DNA of 64,000 nt, from positions 1 to 64,000 of the forward strand of contig NZ_CANLZZ010000005.1 in assembly GCF_947495725.1 (NCBI RefSeq). Reading direction: 5' to 3'. The translations under genes and the position numbers were made by a program. Shown here in pieces: positions 8,285 to 17,467 of the stretch (positions are counted from its first letter, which is position 1; the number at the start of each line of letters is the position of its first letter). The notes below the pieces were generated by a model. The model did not search any database and had not been told where the DNA came from. It was given only the letters and a program-made list of their open reading frames with translations. This DNA comes from an uncultured Lutibacter sp. GTDB taxonomy: Bacteria > Bacteroidota > Bacteroidia > Flavobacteriales > Flavobacteriaceae.

Positions 8285-9316
8285 ATGAATATTACAGAAA
8301 TTAAGGAAATAAAAGATTTACTATCGAGTCCTAAAAAAATTGTAATTGTACCGCATAGAAATCCAGATGGAGATGCTATGGGAGCAAGTTTAGCTATGTA
8401 CAATTTCTTAATTAATTTAGGTCATGAAGCAACTGTTGTTGCTCCAAATGATTATCCTGATTTTTTAAAATGGTTACCAAATTCTAAACAAGCTTTAAAG
8501 TTTGATATGCAAAACAGACAAGCAAAAAAAGCTATTGAAGAATCTTCAATAATATTTTTGTTAGATTTTAATGCGTTGCATAGAGTTGGTTCGGATATGG
8601 AAAATACGCTAAAAAATTATAATGGAACCTATATTATGATTGATCATCATCAACAACCAGATGATGTAGCTAAATATTTGTTTTCTGACACCTCAATTTG
8701 TTCCACGTGTCAAATGGTTTATCATTTTTTAGAAAAATTAGATGCGGTTTCGCAAATTAATAAAGAAATAGCAACAAGTTTGTATACAGGTATTATGACT
8801 GATACAGGCTCGTTTAGATTTGCCTCAACAACTAGTACAACACATAGAATTATTGCAGATTTAATTGATAAAGGTGCAGAAAATGCTAAAATTCATAACA
8901 ATGTTTACGATACCAATTCATTTGATAGATTGCAATTATTAGGGAAATCGTTGAGTAATATGGTTGTTATTAAGGATATGAATACCGCTTATATTACACT
9001 ATCCCAAAGTGAATTAGACGAGTTTAATTATCAAAAAGGCGATACGGAAGGTGTTGTAAATTATGCCTTATCGGTTGATGGGGTAATTTTTGCAGCAATT
9101 TTCATTGAAGATAAGGAGCAATCTATTGTGAAAATATCATTAAGATCTAAAGGTACATTTTCTGTGAATAAGTTTGCTAGAAATCATTTTGATGGTGGAG
9201 GACATGACAATGCGGCAGGTGGAAGATCAAACTTAACGTTGGATGAAACTGTTGCAAAATTTTTAACTACATTGCCTGATTACCAATCGGAGCTTTTACA
9301 TTCATATGAAGAATAG
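8285..9316 (+). CDS. nrnA: DHH-family oligoribonuclease / PAP phosphatase NrnA-like
   Basis: This is a DHH/DHHA1 phosphoesterase that degrades nano-RNA or pAp. Motif I is PHRNPDGDAMGAS, the family DHH is IDHHQQ near residue 120, DTGSFRF follows, and the C-terminal DHHA1 glycine motif is FDGGGHDNAAGG. I choose ATG 8285; an earlier TTG at 8276 lies inside the probable promoter. The gene overlaps gldI by 11 bp and heads a run of folding-factor genes (gldI and two more isomerases). Confidence 0.9.
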   Translation: MNITEIKEIKDLLSSPKKIVIVPHRNPDGDAMGASLAMYNFLINLGHEATVVAPNDYPDFLKWLPNSKQALKFDMQNRQAKKAIEESSIIFLLDFNALHRVGSDMENTLKNYNGTYIMIDHHQQPDDVAKYLFSDTSICSTCQMVYHFLEKLDAVSQINKEIATSLYTGIMTDTGSFRFASTTSTTHRIIADLIDKGAENAKIHNNVYDTNSFDRLQLLGKSLSNMVVIKDMNTAYITLSQSELDEFNYQKGDTEGVVNYALSVDGVIFAAIFIEDKEQSIVKISLRSKGTFSVNKFARNHFDGGGHDNAAGGRSNLTLDETVAKFLTTLPDYQSELLHSYEE

Positions 9317-9848
9317 TTTTTTTATCTTTCTTATTTTTTCTTTGGTAGCTTCTTGTAATGTGGAGCCAAGAAGACCTATTTTAAGAAAGTCTTCTTCTGG
9401 AATTGAGCAGTCCGTTACACTCAATAAAAAAATAATAGCTCAACAAGAATCCGATTTTAATAAAATAATTAAACGAGATAGCTTAAATGTTTATATTGCA
9501 AGCGATTTAGGTTTTTGGTACACGTTTAATTATAAGTCAGAAGCCAGTTATTTTCCAAAAAATGAAGATGAAGTAGTATATAGCTTCGAAGTTTATAATT
9601 TAAACTATGATATTATATATACCCAAGAGGAAATTGGAATTCGAAATTATATTGTTGATAAACAGGAAATTATTGAAGGCTTAAGAGAGGGATTAAAATT
9701 AATGAATGTTGGAGACATTGCAACTTTTTTGTTTCCATCTCATAAAGTTTTTGGATATTTGGGCGATCAAAAAAAAATAGGAATAAATCAACCATTAATA
9801 TATAAAGTTCAATTAATTAAAATAAATAAAAAAAATGAGAGTAATTAA
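9306..9848 (+). CDS. gldI: Gliding-motility lipoprotein GldI (FKBP-like prolyl isomerase)
   Basis: The signal ends in a lipobox, LVASC, with Cys17 as the lipidated residue. The rest is a shortened FKBP fold (EEVVYSF, IIEGLREGLKLMNVGD, ATFLFPSHKVFGY). In Flavobacterium, GldI is required for gliding and probably folds other Gld or Spr envelope proteins. The start lies 11 bp inside nrnA and the end overlaps the next FKBP gene by 14 bp, so translation is coupled. Confidence 0.85.
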   Translation: MKNSFFIFLIFSLVASCNVEPRRPILRKSSSGIEQSVTLNKKIIAQQESDFNKIIKRDSLNVYIASDLGFWYTFNYKSEASYFPKNEDEVVYSFEVYNLNYDIIYTQEEIGIRNYIVDKQEIIEGLREGLKLMNVGDIATFLFPSHKVFGYLGDQKKIGINQPLIYKVQLIKINKKNESN

Positions 9849-10563
9849 AGTATTAGTTGTTTGTGCAGTTGTTGTATTGTTAGCATCATGCAATAACAAA
9901 GGTGTATCAAATAAACCGTTAACAAATCAAATTGATTCAGTTAGCTACGCTATTGGTTTGGATATGGGAATGAAAATTAAAGCAAATTTTGAAGAAGTAG
10001 ATGTAGATTTGTTTGTACAAGGTTTACATAATGCTATTGATTCAACAAATATTAAGATTGAGCCTTCAGCATTAAATGCTACAATTAGTAAATTCTTCCA
10101 AAAAAAGCAACAAGAAGAAATGGCTAAACAACAAGAAGCAGCAGCCAAAAAAGCTGAAGAAGAATTTGGAGAAGTTAAAAAAGAAGGTGAAAAATTTCTT
10201 GAAGAAAACAAAACTAAAGAAGGAGTTGTAACAACTGAAAGTGGGTTACAATATATTATTCTAAAAAATGGAGAAGGAGAAAAACCAACACCATCTTCAC
10301 GTGTAAAAGTTCATTATCACGGTACGTTAATCGACGGTACTGTTTTTGATAGTTCAGTTGATAAAGGTCAGCCAGCATCATTTGGAGTAGGACAAGTTAT
10401 AAAAGGATGGACAGAAGGTTTACAATTAATGCCTGTAGGTTCAAAATTTAAATTCTTTATTCCACAAGAATTAGCATATGGAGCAACACCACGTCCAGGA
10501 GGAGCTATTAAACCATTTATGCCTCTTATTTTTGAAGTTGAATTAATTGAAGTACTAAAATAG
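9835..10563 (+). CDS. FKBP-type peptidyl-prolyl isomerase lipoprotein
   Basis: The lipobox is LLASC (Cys19). An N-terminal dimerisation-type region (SYAIGLDMGMKIK...) is joined by a Lys/Glu/Ala-rich helix (about 95-125) to a C-terminal FKBP domain (135-242) with VHYHGTLIDGTVFDSS, the GWTEGLQLMPVG loop and FFIPQELAYG. This is the FkpA/Mip layout, acting on proteins outside the inner membrane. It overlaps gldI and is 23 nt before the cyclophilin gene. Confidence 0.92.
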   Translation: MRVIKVLVVCAVVVLLASCNNKGVSNKPLTNQIDSVSYAIGLDMGMKIKANFEEVDVDLFVQGLHNAIDSTNIKIEPSALNATISKFFQKKQQEEMAKQQEAAAKKAEEEFGEVKKEGEKFLEENKTKEGVVTTESGLQYIILKNGEGEKPTPSSRVKVHYHGTLIDGTVFDSSVDKGQPASFGVGQVIKGWTEGLQLMPVGSKFKFFIPQELAYGATPRPGGAIKPFMPLIFEVELIEVLK

Positions 10564-10586
10564 TAGTTCGAAATAAATACATTTTT

Positions 10587-11699
10587 ATGAAGTTTTTAAA
10601 GTTAGTTATTTTAATAGTTTCTTTAAGTTTCTTTTCGTGTAAGCCTACCAAATATGCAGATTTAGATGATGGTATGTATGCTGATATGATAACAAATAAA
10701 GGAACAATTTTATTAAAACTTGAATTTGAAAAAACACCAATTACGGTTGCAAATTTTGTTTCGTTAGCAGAAGGTACAAATGAACTTGTGAGCGACGATA
10801 AAAAAGGTGCTCCGTATTATAATGGTTTAGTATTTCATAGAGTTATTCCAAATTTTATGATTCAAGGAGGAGACCCTTTAGGAACTGGATCTGGTGGGCC
10901 GGGTTATAATTTTACTGATGAATTTCCAAAAGACGAAAAAGGAAACTTGTTGCTAAAACATGACAAACCTGGTATTTTATCTATGGCAAATTCGGGTCCT
11001 AAAACTAACGGAAGTCAATTTTTTATAACTCATAAAGAAACTCCTTGGTTGGATGGAAAACATACTGTTTTTGGAAATGTAATAAAAGGACAGTCGGTAG
11101 TAGATTCTATTGCGCAAAATGATACCATAAAAAAACTTGAAATTATTAAAGTGGGTAAAATTGCGCGTAAGTTTAATGCTGCCGAAAGATTTACTACTTA
11201 CTACAATAACATTGAGGCCGAAGAAAAAGCTAAAGAAGAACGTTTAAATAGTGTTATAGCTAAAACCAAGGCGAAGTTTGATAATTATGCTTCTAAAACA
11301 ACAGAATTACCTTCTGGTTTAAAATATGTAATTACCGAAACAAAAAATGGTGAAAGCCCTAAAGCAGGAGTAAATGTAAAAGTTGATTGTGCTGGATATT
11401 TTTCAGATGGAAAGTTATTTTGGACAACTTGGAAAGAGCTAGCTGAAACATATGAAATGTACGATCATCGTCAAGAATCTGCTGGTGGTTATGCGCCAAT
11501 ACCAACAGTTTATAGTAATGAAGCTAAACTTATTCAAGGATTTAAAGAAGGATTACAACAAATGAAAGTAGGCGATAAGGCATTACTTTTTATTCCTTCA
11601 CATTTAGGATATGGTGTTCAAGGAGCAGGAGACGTAATTCCTCCAAATACCGATTTGGTTTTTGAATTAGAGCTTATAGAGATTACTGATAAAAAATAA
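10587..11699 (+). CDS. Two-domain lipoprotein isomerase: cyclophilin plus FKBP-like
   Basis: The lipobox is FFSC (Cys18). Residues of about 30-195 are a cyclophilin domain (FHRVIPNFMIQGGDP, MANSGPKTNGSQFFI, LDGKHTVFG). A charged linker (205-235) leads to a C-terminal FKBP-like domain (about 240-369) with FKEGLQQMKVGDKALLFIP and GYG. The first FKBP strands are atypical, with FWTTWKE where GxxFD would be, so activity there is uncertain. It is the third prolyl isomerase in a row, implying a dedicated envelope-folding operon. Confidence 0.92.
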   Translation: MKFLKLVILIVSLSFFSCKPTKYADLDDGMYADMITNKGTILLKLEFEKTPITVANFVSLAEGTNELVSDDKKGAPYYNGLVFHRVIPNFMIQGGDPLGTGSGGPGYNFTDEFPKDEKGNLLLKHDKPGILSMANSGPKTNGSQFFITHKETPWLDGKHTVFGNVIKGQSVVDSIAQNDTIKKLEIIKVGKIARKFNAAERFTTYYNNIEAEEKAKEERLNSVIAKTKAKFDNYASKTTELPSGLKYVITETKNGESPKAGVNVKVDCAGYFSDGKLFWTTWKELAETYEMYDHRQESAGGYAPIPTVYSNEAKLIQGFKEGLQQMKVGDKALLFIPSHLGYGVQGAGDVIPPNTDLVFELELIEITDKK

Positions 11700-11713
11700 A
11701 ATTATTAAGTTCA

Positions 11714-12283
11714 ATGATAGAATCAATTATTGATAAAGACGTTGAATTATTAATTTTCCTAAATAATTTAGGTACAACACAATGGGATGGTTTTTGGCTT
11801 TTTTTAACAAATAAGCTAAGCGCCATCCCATTATATTTATTGCTGCTTTATTTAACTTTTAAGCAGTTTGGATTAAAAAAAACACTAATTATTGTTTTAT
11901 TTATTGTTGTTTTAATTGCAATTTCAGACCAAACCAGCAACTTATTTAAATATGGTTTTAAAAGATTAAGACCTTGTCACGACGAACATATTGTAAACCT
12001 AATTCGATTGGTAAAAGAACGATGTGGTGGTTTGTATTCGTATTTTTCTGCACACGCTGCCAACTCTATGGCAATTGCCGTGTTTTTTAGTTTTTTATTC
12101 AAAAACAAGTTTAAAATGCTCCCTTTTTTATTAATTATTTGGGCACTTTTGGTTTCTTATAGTAGAATATATATTGGAGTTCATTTTCCTGCAGATGTAT
12201 TAACAGGTCTATTTTTTGGAGCCTTTTATGCAAGTATATTTTATTTTTTATTAAAGTTGTTTTTACAAAAGTTTGTAAAGTAG
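11714..12283 (+). CDS. PAP2-family membrane phosphatase
   Basis: This 189-residue protein has about five membrane segments. Phosphatase motifs are KYGFKRLRP (motif 1), FSAHAANS (motif 2, with SAH in place of the common SGH) and SRIYIGVHFPAD (motif 3). Such enzymes dephosphorylate undecaprenyl diphosphate or phosphatidate at the outer face of the inner membrane. It starts 14 nt after the isomerase gene and precedes a second, different PAP2 gene. Confidence 0.88.
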   Translation: MIESIIDKDVELLIFLNNLGTTQWDGFWLFLTNKLSAIPLYLLLLYLTFKQFGLKKTLIIVLFIVVLIAISDQTSNLFKYGFKRLRPCHDEHIVNLIRLVKERCGGLYSYFSAHAANSMAIAVFFSFLFKNKFKMLPFLLIIWALLVSYSRIYIGVHFPADVLTGLFFGAFYASIFYFLLKLFLQKFVK

Positions 12284-12329
12284 CTATTTTTTGTATATTG
12301 AGCAGTGAATTATTTATTATTGCTGCATT

Positions 12330-13064
12330 TTGACAAAGAATATACCATTCCTTTTAATATTTGTTATTTTTTTAACGGTTTTTCAAGTAAAATCTAAAAG
12401 TATTGATACGCTAAAAATTGATAATTCTAAATCTGTTTTAAAAAAAAGTATAATGCCTTTATCTTTAATAGGTTTAGGTATAATTTTTAACAAAAGTAAT
12501 TTTGAAAAAGAATTTCAAATTGATATTAGAAATAAAGTTGGCAATTCCTATGCCAATAGCATTGACGATTATCTTTTAGCAGTACCAATAGTTGAAATGT
12601 ATGCTGCAGATATTATTGGAGTTAAAAGTAAAAATCATTGGTTCGATCAAACTAAGTATATGTTAATTTCTAATGTAATTTCATCGGGAATTACAAATAG
12701 ATTAAAGGTGTTAACCAAAAAAATACGACCAAGTGGAGATGAAAACGCATTTCCTTCCGGACATACAACTATTGCATTTACAAATGCTGCGGTTTTATTT
12801 AATGAATTTAAGGATAGTTCTCCAGGATTGGCTTATAGCGGTTATGCATTTGCTACGTTAACTGGAGGCTTTAGAATCGCTAACAATAAACATTGGATAT
12901 CAGATGTTCTTGTAGGTGCAGGAATAGGTATTTTAGTTACCCATTTGGTTTACCACTTTGAGCCTTTAAAACGCTTTAACCCTTTTAAAAAGAATAAAGA
13001 AATAGTGTTAGCTCCTCAATTTATAGAAAATAAATTAGGAATGTACTTTTCCTATAAATTTTAA
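12330..13064 (+). CDS. PAP2-family phosphatase with signal peptide, TTG start
   Basis: The start is TTG at 12330, because it gives a good signal peptide (KNIPFLLIFVIFLTVFQV). The next ATG, 42 codons on, would remove it. Motifs are KKIRPSGDENAFPSGHT (motifs 1-2 with canonical PSGH) and FRIANNKHWISDV (motif 3). It has fewer hydrophobic segments than the neighbouring PAP2, so it is probably a periplasmic-facing or outer-membrane-associated phosphatase. Its stop overlaps that of the convergent gene by 4 bp. Confidence 0.83.
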   Translation: MTKNIPFLLIFVIFLTVFQVKSKSIDTLKIDNSKSVLKKSIMPLSLIGLGIIFNKSNFEKEFQIDIRNKVGNSYANSIDDYLLAVPIVEMYAADIIGVKSKNHWFDQTKYMLISNVISSGITNRLKVLTKKIRPSGDENAFPSGHTTIAFTNAAVLFNEFKDSSPGLAYSGYAFATLTGGFRIANNKHWISDVLVGAGIGILVTHLVYHFEPLKRFNPFKKNKEIVLAPQFIENKLGMYFSYKF

Positions 13065-13729
13065 TTTGACTTATAGATTTCCTTATTGAATGGATTTAAG
13101 AATATCAAGAAAAATATAACTGCAAAGGCTAATTCATACAATTCCCATTTTCTATTGGATCCCATAAAAACAAGTAGGGCAGTGCTTATTAAAAACGCAA
13201 TTGTTTGGTGCCACTGTACTATTGGAATTGCAAATGAATTGGCTAAATTTTTAATAAAAGGACTTTTTCTAAAAAGCAAAGGAGTAATTAACAGGTAAAT
13301 AACTAAAACAACGGTTAACAATTGGCTAAAAATTATTTTATTTATTTTTTTACCATCAACAACCATATTATGTAAATTGGTTTCACCTTGTGCATTATTT
13401 TCAATAAAATACTGAGAAGATTCAACTTCAAAAATTCGTTGTCCCCAAGAAATTTCTTCTCCCGCACCAAACATAAATATTACAGCTAATCCTAAAATCC
13501 CAACTTTCCAAAGTGATTTTTTAAACTTTTGTAATTTAAAAAAACGATAAAATAATAAGATACTCGAACAAAATAATAATAAGGCAGTTCCATATTCGGC
13601 AAAACCATCTTCTTTAGTGTAAACTTCATCAAAATATTGAAGGTTTGTATTTGCGTAATAAATTCCTAAACTAAATACTAATAATAAAAATATGTATGCA
13701 ATTTTATCTGTTTGTGTAAGTGTTTTCAT
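13061..13729 (-). CDS. Polytopic membrane protein of unknown function with GEEISWGQR motif
   Basis: Six or so membrane segments are visible in 222 residues. Between the third and fourth is an acidic, aromatic motif, GAGEEISWGQRIF (about 88-100), then TNLHN. I have seen the GEEISWGQ pattern in uncharacterised membrane proteins, but no function is known to me. The paired Glu residues recall CPBP proteases (EExxxR), although the spacing does not match. It is convergent with the PAP2 gene and 12 nt downstream of the GT39 gene, so it may belong to that cassette. Confidence 0.7.
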   Translation of the reverse strand: MKTLTQTDKIAYIFLLLVFSLGIYYANTNLQYFDEVYTKEDGFAEYGTALLLFCSSILLFYRFFKLQKFKKSLWKVGILGLAVIFMFGAGEEISWGQRIFEVESSQYFIENNAQGETNLHNMVVDGKKINKIIFSQLLTVVLVIYLLITPLLFRKSPFIKNLANSFAIPIVQWHQTIAFLISTALLVFMGSNRKWELYELAFAVIFFLIFLNPFNKEIYKSN

Positions 13730-13741
13730 TTGGTAAAAGTA

Positions 13742-15367
13742 CTATTTTTTTGATACTATGTAAAACTTTCGTATTAAGCGTTCTTTACTTTTTGAACCTG
13801 TATTTAGGTTATAAGTATCTGTTAATTTTATATGGTGTTCTGGTTCTAGTAAAGCGAAAATTTCATTAATATTTTCATTCATTATTAATAGACCAAAGTG
13901 TTCTTCAGAAGGTATATTTAGCTCTTTGTTTTTGTAAATATTTTTTAATGGTCCATTATAATCCCAAAGTAATTCGGGAGTAATTTCTCCAATGCTATAG
14001 GTTGTAATTTTATGTTGAAATTCAATTTGATGTAATTTTTTAATAGAATTGTAGGCTTCATTTTTATTAAAACCTTTAGAAATTGGCAATCCAAAAAGGA
14101 ACAAGCCAACCATAAACAAAACGTTTAAATAAAATACATGTTTAAATTTCTTTTTAATTAAAAACATAAATATTAAAACGCCTATTACAATTGAAAATAC
14201 CGAGGTTAAAATAAAGCTAGATATGTGATTTTGAAAACGATCATTTAAAACAAAGAATAGTGCAAACGGGATACTTATTCCTATTGTTGCAATGAGACCA
14301 AAGTTAAAATAAACAGGAATTTTATCAATTTTAAGTTTTAATTTATAAAATGATTTTATTAGATACTGAATGTAAAAACCTGTATTTAAAGCTAATGGAA
14401 TTAGCACAGGCATTAAGTAACGTGCCTTTTTTTCAGGAATTAGTGATAGTAAAATAACAGCGCTAATTGTCCACCAAAACGAAAATTGGTATGCTTTTTT
14501 ATTATCTACACGTTTTATTAAATAGGGATACATTAAGCTTATAAAAGCAGGAATTGTCCATAATCCAGTTTGCGTAAAAAAGCTCCAATAATAATATATT
14601 GGTTTAACATTATAGCTACTCCAATTACCTGTTTCTTTTGAAGCAATTTCTAAAAATGCTGCAGGATCAATTAAACGAACATATAAAAACCACCAGCCTC
14701 CAACAATTAATGATGTTAATAATAGTGTAACCAATTGCAAAAACTTAGACTTTATTTTTTTAAACTTATAAACAATACTGTATGAAATAATAAAAGGTAA
14801 TAGTAATGCAAATAAAGATACAGGACCTTTACTCATTATGGAAAAACCTATAAAAACTGATGATGCTATTACATTTTTCCAAGTTGGTTTGGGTTCTTTT
14901 AAAAGCAGGAATAAAAAATACAATCCGGCAAGCATAAATCCGTGGGCAAAAATGTCCCAAGGAGCTTCATTTATTATGGCAAAAACATAAAATGATGTTA
15001 CTAAAATTAAGCTATTTCTAAAACTGTGATTTTTTGTGAGTTTTAATTTTAGTGAAAAATAATAACTAAAAATACCAATAAAAAGTACCATAAGTGCTGC
15101 AGGTAACCTAAGTGCGTGCAAATTATTCACCCCAAATATTACTCCTGATATAGCCGTAATCCAGGTTGGTAAAGGTGGTTTTTGATACCTTGGTTCTCCA
15201 TTCATTGTTGTTAACAACCAATGATTATCGTTAATCATTTCTCTTGCTGTAATAAAGTTTCGAGCTTCCATTATGGTAATTTCTGGAATGTTTAAATGAA
15301 CCAATAACATTAAAATTATGGTAATTGATAATGAAGCCAATGGATATTTTTCAATCTTTTCTATCAT
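13742..15367 (-). CDS. GT39 / ArnT-like glycosyltransferase
   Basis: This 541-residue protein has about 11 membrane segments. The first periplasmic loop has the GT-C signature acidic residues (ITIMEARNF) and the landmark GEPRYQKPPLPTW typical of the PMT/ArnT superfamily. It uses a polyprenyl-phosphate sugar as donor at the periplasmic face; ArnT itself decorates lipid A. The upstream LAB_N and GT2 genes fit the donor-making and handling steps, so lipid A or another envelope glycolipid is the likely acceptor. Confidence 0.85.
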   Translation of the reverse strand: MIEKIEKYPLASLSITIILMLLVHLNIPEITIMEARNFITAREMINDNHWLLTTMNGEPRYQKPPLPTWITAISGVIFGVNNLHALRLPAALMVLFIGIFSYYFSLKLKLTKNHSFRNSLILVTSFYVFAIINEAPWDIFAHGFMLAGLYFLFLLLKEPKPTWKNVIASSVFIGFSIMSKGPVSLFALLLPFIISYSIVYKFKKIKSKFLQLVTLLLTSLIVGGWWFLYVRLIDPAAFLEIASKETGNWSSYNVKPIYYYWSFFTQTGLWTIPAFISLMYPYLIKRVDNKKAYQFSFWWTISAVILLSLIPEKKARYLMPVLIPLALNTGFYIQYLIKSFYKLKLKIDKIPVYFNFGLIATIGISIPFALFFVLNDRFQNHISSFILTSVFSIVIGVLIFMFLIKKKFKHVFYLNVLFMVGLFLFGLPISKGFNKNEAYNSIKKLHQIEFQHKITTYSIGEITPELLWDYNGPLKNIYKNKELNIPSEEHFGLLIMNENINEIFALLEPEHHIKLTDTYNLNTGSKSKERLIRKFYIVSKK

Positions 15368-15433
15368 AATAAATTTATTAAATGATATTTCTAATTAAAT
15401 CCTTAAAACATTGTTTAATATAGAAAATTGATG

Positions 15434-16054
15434 TTAATCTTGTTTTTTAAGAATAATAATATTTCTAAAATATATAACAGAGCCCATTAAATGCCCAACC
15501 AATAATACAGGGTCTTTTCTTAAAATGGCATAAATAAGAATCAAAATTGAACCGATTAAACTTAATAACCAAAATCCAAATGGTAATGATGATTCCTTGT
15601 TTTTTTCAGAATAAATCCACTGATATACAAACCTCAAAGTGAATATTATTTGAGCAACAACACCTAATAATAACATCCATAATGGAATGGCATCATTTCT
15701 AAATAATTTATCAATATCATAGGTATTATTATTGTACGAGTAAATTACCAATAAAATGGGGAATATTAATAAAAACCATCTAAGTATTTTTGGTGCTTTT
15801 TTCCATTCGCCTTGCAGCTGTAAATTTCTAATGTATATAAAATAGGTGAGTGCTTGGCCTAACATAATAGCAAAATCTTCCCGCAAGTAACCATAAACAA
15901 ACAGTAAAAAAGAAGCAATTAAACTTAATTTCCAAAATAGGGAAGGAGTTAATACTTTTTTACTTTTTTCCGATAATATCCATTGTAAAACAAGTCTGCC
16001 AGAAAAAAGCAATTGAGCAAAAAATCCAATAGTATATATGAGCCAGTTACTCAT
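15434..16054 (-). CDS. LpxB N-terminal-like (LAB_N) membrane protein, duplicated domain
   Basis: The protein consists of two tandem copies of the LAB_N fold, each with three membrane helices. Repeated landmarks are FAQLLFSGRLVLQWILSEK (residues about 12-30) and VAQIIFTLRFVYQWIYSEK (about 132-150), then LPFGFW / LTPSLFW. LAB_N is found as the N-terminal part of some lipid A disaccharide synthases and as standalone genes beside lipid-sugar glycosyltransferases. The start ATG overlaps the GT2 stop by one base, so they are coupled. Possible role: a flippase-like or scaffold partner. Confidence 0.83.
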   Translation of the reverse strand: MSNWLIYTIGFFAQLLFSGRLVLQWILSEKSKKVLTPSLFWKLSLIASFLLFVYGYLREDFAIMLGQALTYFIYIRNLQLQGEWKKAPKILRWFLLIFPILLVIYSYNNNTYDIDKLFRNDAIPLWMLLLGVVAQIIFTLRFVYQWIYSEKNKESSLPFGFWLLSLIGSILILIYAILRKDPVLLVGHLMGSVIYFRNIIILKKQD

Positions 16055-16767
16055 TAACCTTTATGGGAAATTTTATAATTTAAATATTTTTTCTTCATCC
16101 ATAAATATGCAAAGCAATCCATTAATGGTCCTAAAAGTCTGTTCCATAAACCATATTTTGCTTCACCAGCTATACGTGGAAAATGTTGTACAGGAATTTG
16201 CTTTATGCTACCATTTTGCAATAAAATCATTGCAGGTAAAAACCTATGAAGTCCTTTAAACATAGGGATTTTTTTTGCATATTCAGTTTTAATAACTTTT
16301 AATGGACAACCTGTATCGTCCATTCCGTCGTGCGTAAATGCTCGTCTTATTCCATTTGCAATTGTAGAAGACATATTTTTAACAAAAGAGTCTTTTCTGT
16401 TTGCTCTAACTCCAGTAACTAAGTCATAATCACCAATTTCTTTTAGTAATAAATTAAAATCTTCAGGAGCGGTTTGTAAGTCCGAATCTATATAACCAAC
16501 AAGTTCTGTGTCTGTATTTTCAAATCCAGCAGCGATTGCAGCACTTAAACCACAATTTTCTTCAAATTTAATAAAACTAAAATCTGGATTGTTTTTGCAA
16601 ATTTTAGTAATTAATTCTTGACTTTTATCTGTGCTTCCGTCATTTACAAAAAGAATTTTAGTCTTTTTAATTGCAATTTTAAGATATTTAGAAAGTTCTT
16701 GTTCAACACGTTGCAGATTATCTTCTTCGTTGAAAACAGGCACAACTATAGTAAATTCATAACTCAT
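16054..16767 (-). CDS. GT2 glycosyltransferase, polyprenyl-phosphate sugar synthase type
   Basis: I start at ATG 16767 (MSYEFTIVVPVFNEE), which begins the Rossmann-like GT2 fold directly; an upstream in-frame extension to 16965 reads through AT-rich promoter DNA and is rejected. The DxD-type motif is GYIDSDLQTAPEDF, and the acceptor-side motif is DDTGCPLKV. The 237-residue protein lacks C-terminal membrane helices, like DPM1-type enzymes that load a sugar onto polyprenyl phosphate. It would feed the GT39 enzyme two genes downstream. Confidence 0.88.
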   Translation of the reverse strand: MSYEFTIVVPVFNEEDNLQRVEQELSKYLKIAIKKTKILFVNDGSTDKSQELITKICKNNPDFSFIKFEENCGLSAAIAAGFENTDTELVGYIDSDLQTAPEDFNLLLKEIGDYDLVTGVRANRKDSFVKNMSSTIANGIRRAFTHDGMDDTGCPLKVIKTEYAKKIPMFKGLHRFLPAMILLQNGSIKQIPVQHFPRIAGEAKYGLWNRLLGPLMDCFAYLWMKKKYLNYKISHKG

Positions 16768-16918
16768 TATACTTATATAGTTTTTGTGATTTTTTATAAG
16801 ACTATTTAAATAAATGTTTAAGTCTTTAAAAATATTGGGTAAATTTAAAATATTTATTTTGAAAATATGCAACACATAAAATAATGTTTCGTCTTTAGTA
16901 ATAGAAGTAACCAACTTA

Positions 16919-17467
16919 ATGAGTAAAACAGTTTTAATAAATAACAAAATTGTAGAAGATTGCAAATTAAATAAGGCAAAAGCTCAAATGCAATTATATG
17001 ACTTGTATTGCAATGCAATGTTTGTGATTGCGTGTAGGTATGTAAAAGATACTTTTGTGGCTGAAGATGTTATGCAAGACGCATTTATTAAGGTTTTTAA
17101 AAATATTGAAACTTTTAAAGGAGAAGTAACCATTGGAGCTTGGATAAAAAGAATTGTAATTAATCAATGCATTGATTATTTGAAAAAGAAGAAAATTGAA
17201 TTGGTTTCTTTGGAAGAAAATCAGCAAATACAGATAGCCAATGACGATTGGTCTGTTAATAAAGAGGTAACTGTTGAGATAATTTCGGATGAAATAAAAA
17301 AATTACCCGAAAAGTATAGAGTTGTTTTAAACTTATATTTAATAGAAGGTTATGATCATCAAGAAATTTCACAAATTTTAAACATTACTGAGGTTACTTC
17401 TAGATCACAGTTAATGAGAGGTAAAAGCAAATTAAAAAATCAATTAAAAGCATACAATTATGCCTAA
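16919..17467 (+). CDS. ECF sigma factor
   Basis: This is a 182-residue sigma-70 family factor without region 1 or 3. Region 2 spans about 20-95 (FVIACRYVKDTFVAEDVMQDAFIKVF), with FKGEVTIGAWIKRIVINQC following. Region 4 spans about 120-175, with the helix-turn-helix GYDHQEISQILNITEVTSRSQL. The next two genes overlap it in series, so they are probably its regulator and an envelope target. Confidence 0.93.
   Translation: MSKTVLINNKIVEDCKLNKAKAQMQLYDLYCNAMFVIACRYVKDTFVAEDVMQDAFIKVFKNIETFKGEVTIGAWIKRIVINQCIDYLKKKKIELVSLEENQQIQIANDDWSVNKEVTVEIISDEIKKLPEKYRVVLNLYLIEGYDHQEISQILNITEVTSRSQLMRGKSKLKNQLKAYNYA

Noticed and set aside
13088..13467. CPBP-type (Abi) protease identity for the GEEISWGQR protein
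   Set aside because: CPBP needs EExxxR with later His motifs; the Arg spacing here is different.
16768..16965. N-terminal 66-residue extension of the GT2 glycosyltransferase
   Set aside because: It is AT-rich, lacks similarity to the fold and precedes the canonical GT2 start; the region is the divergent promoter area.
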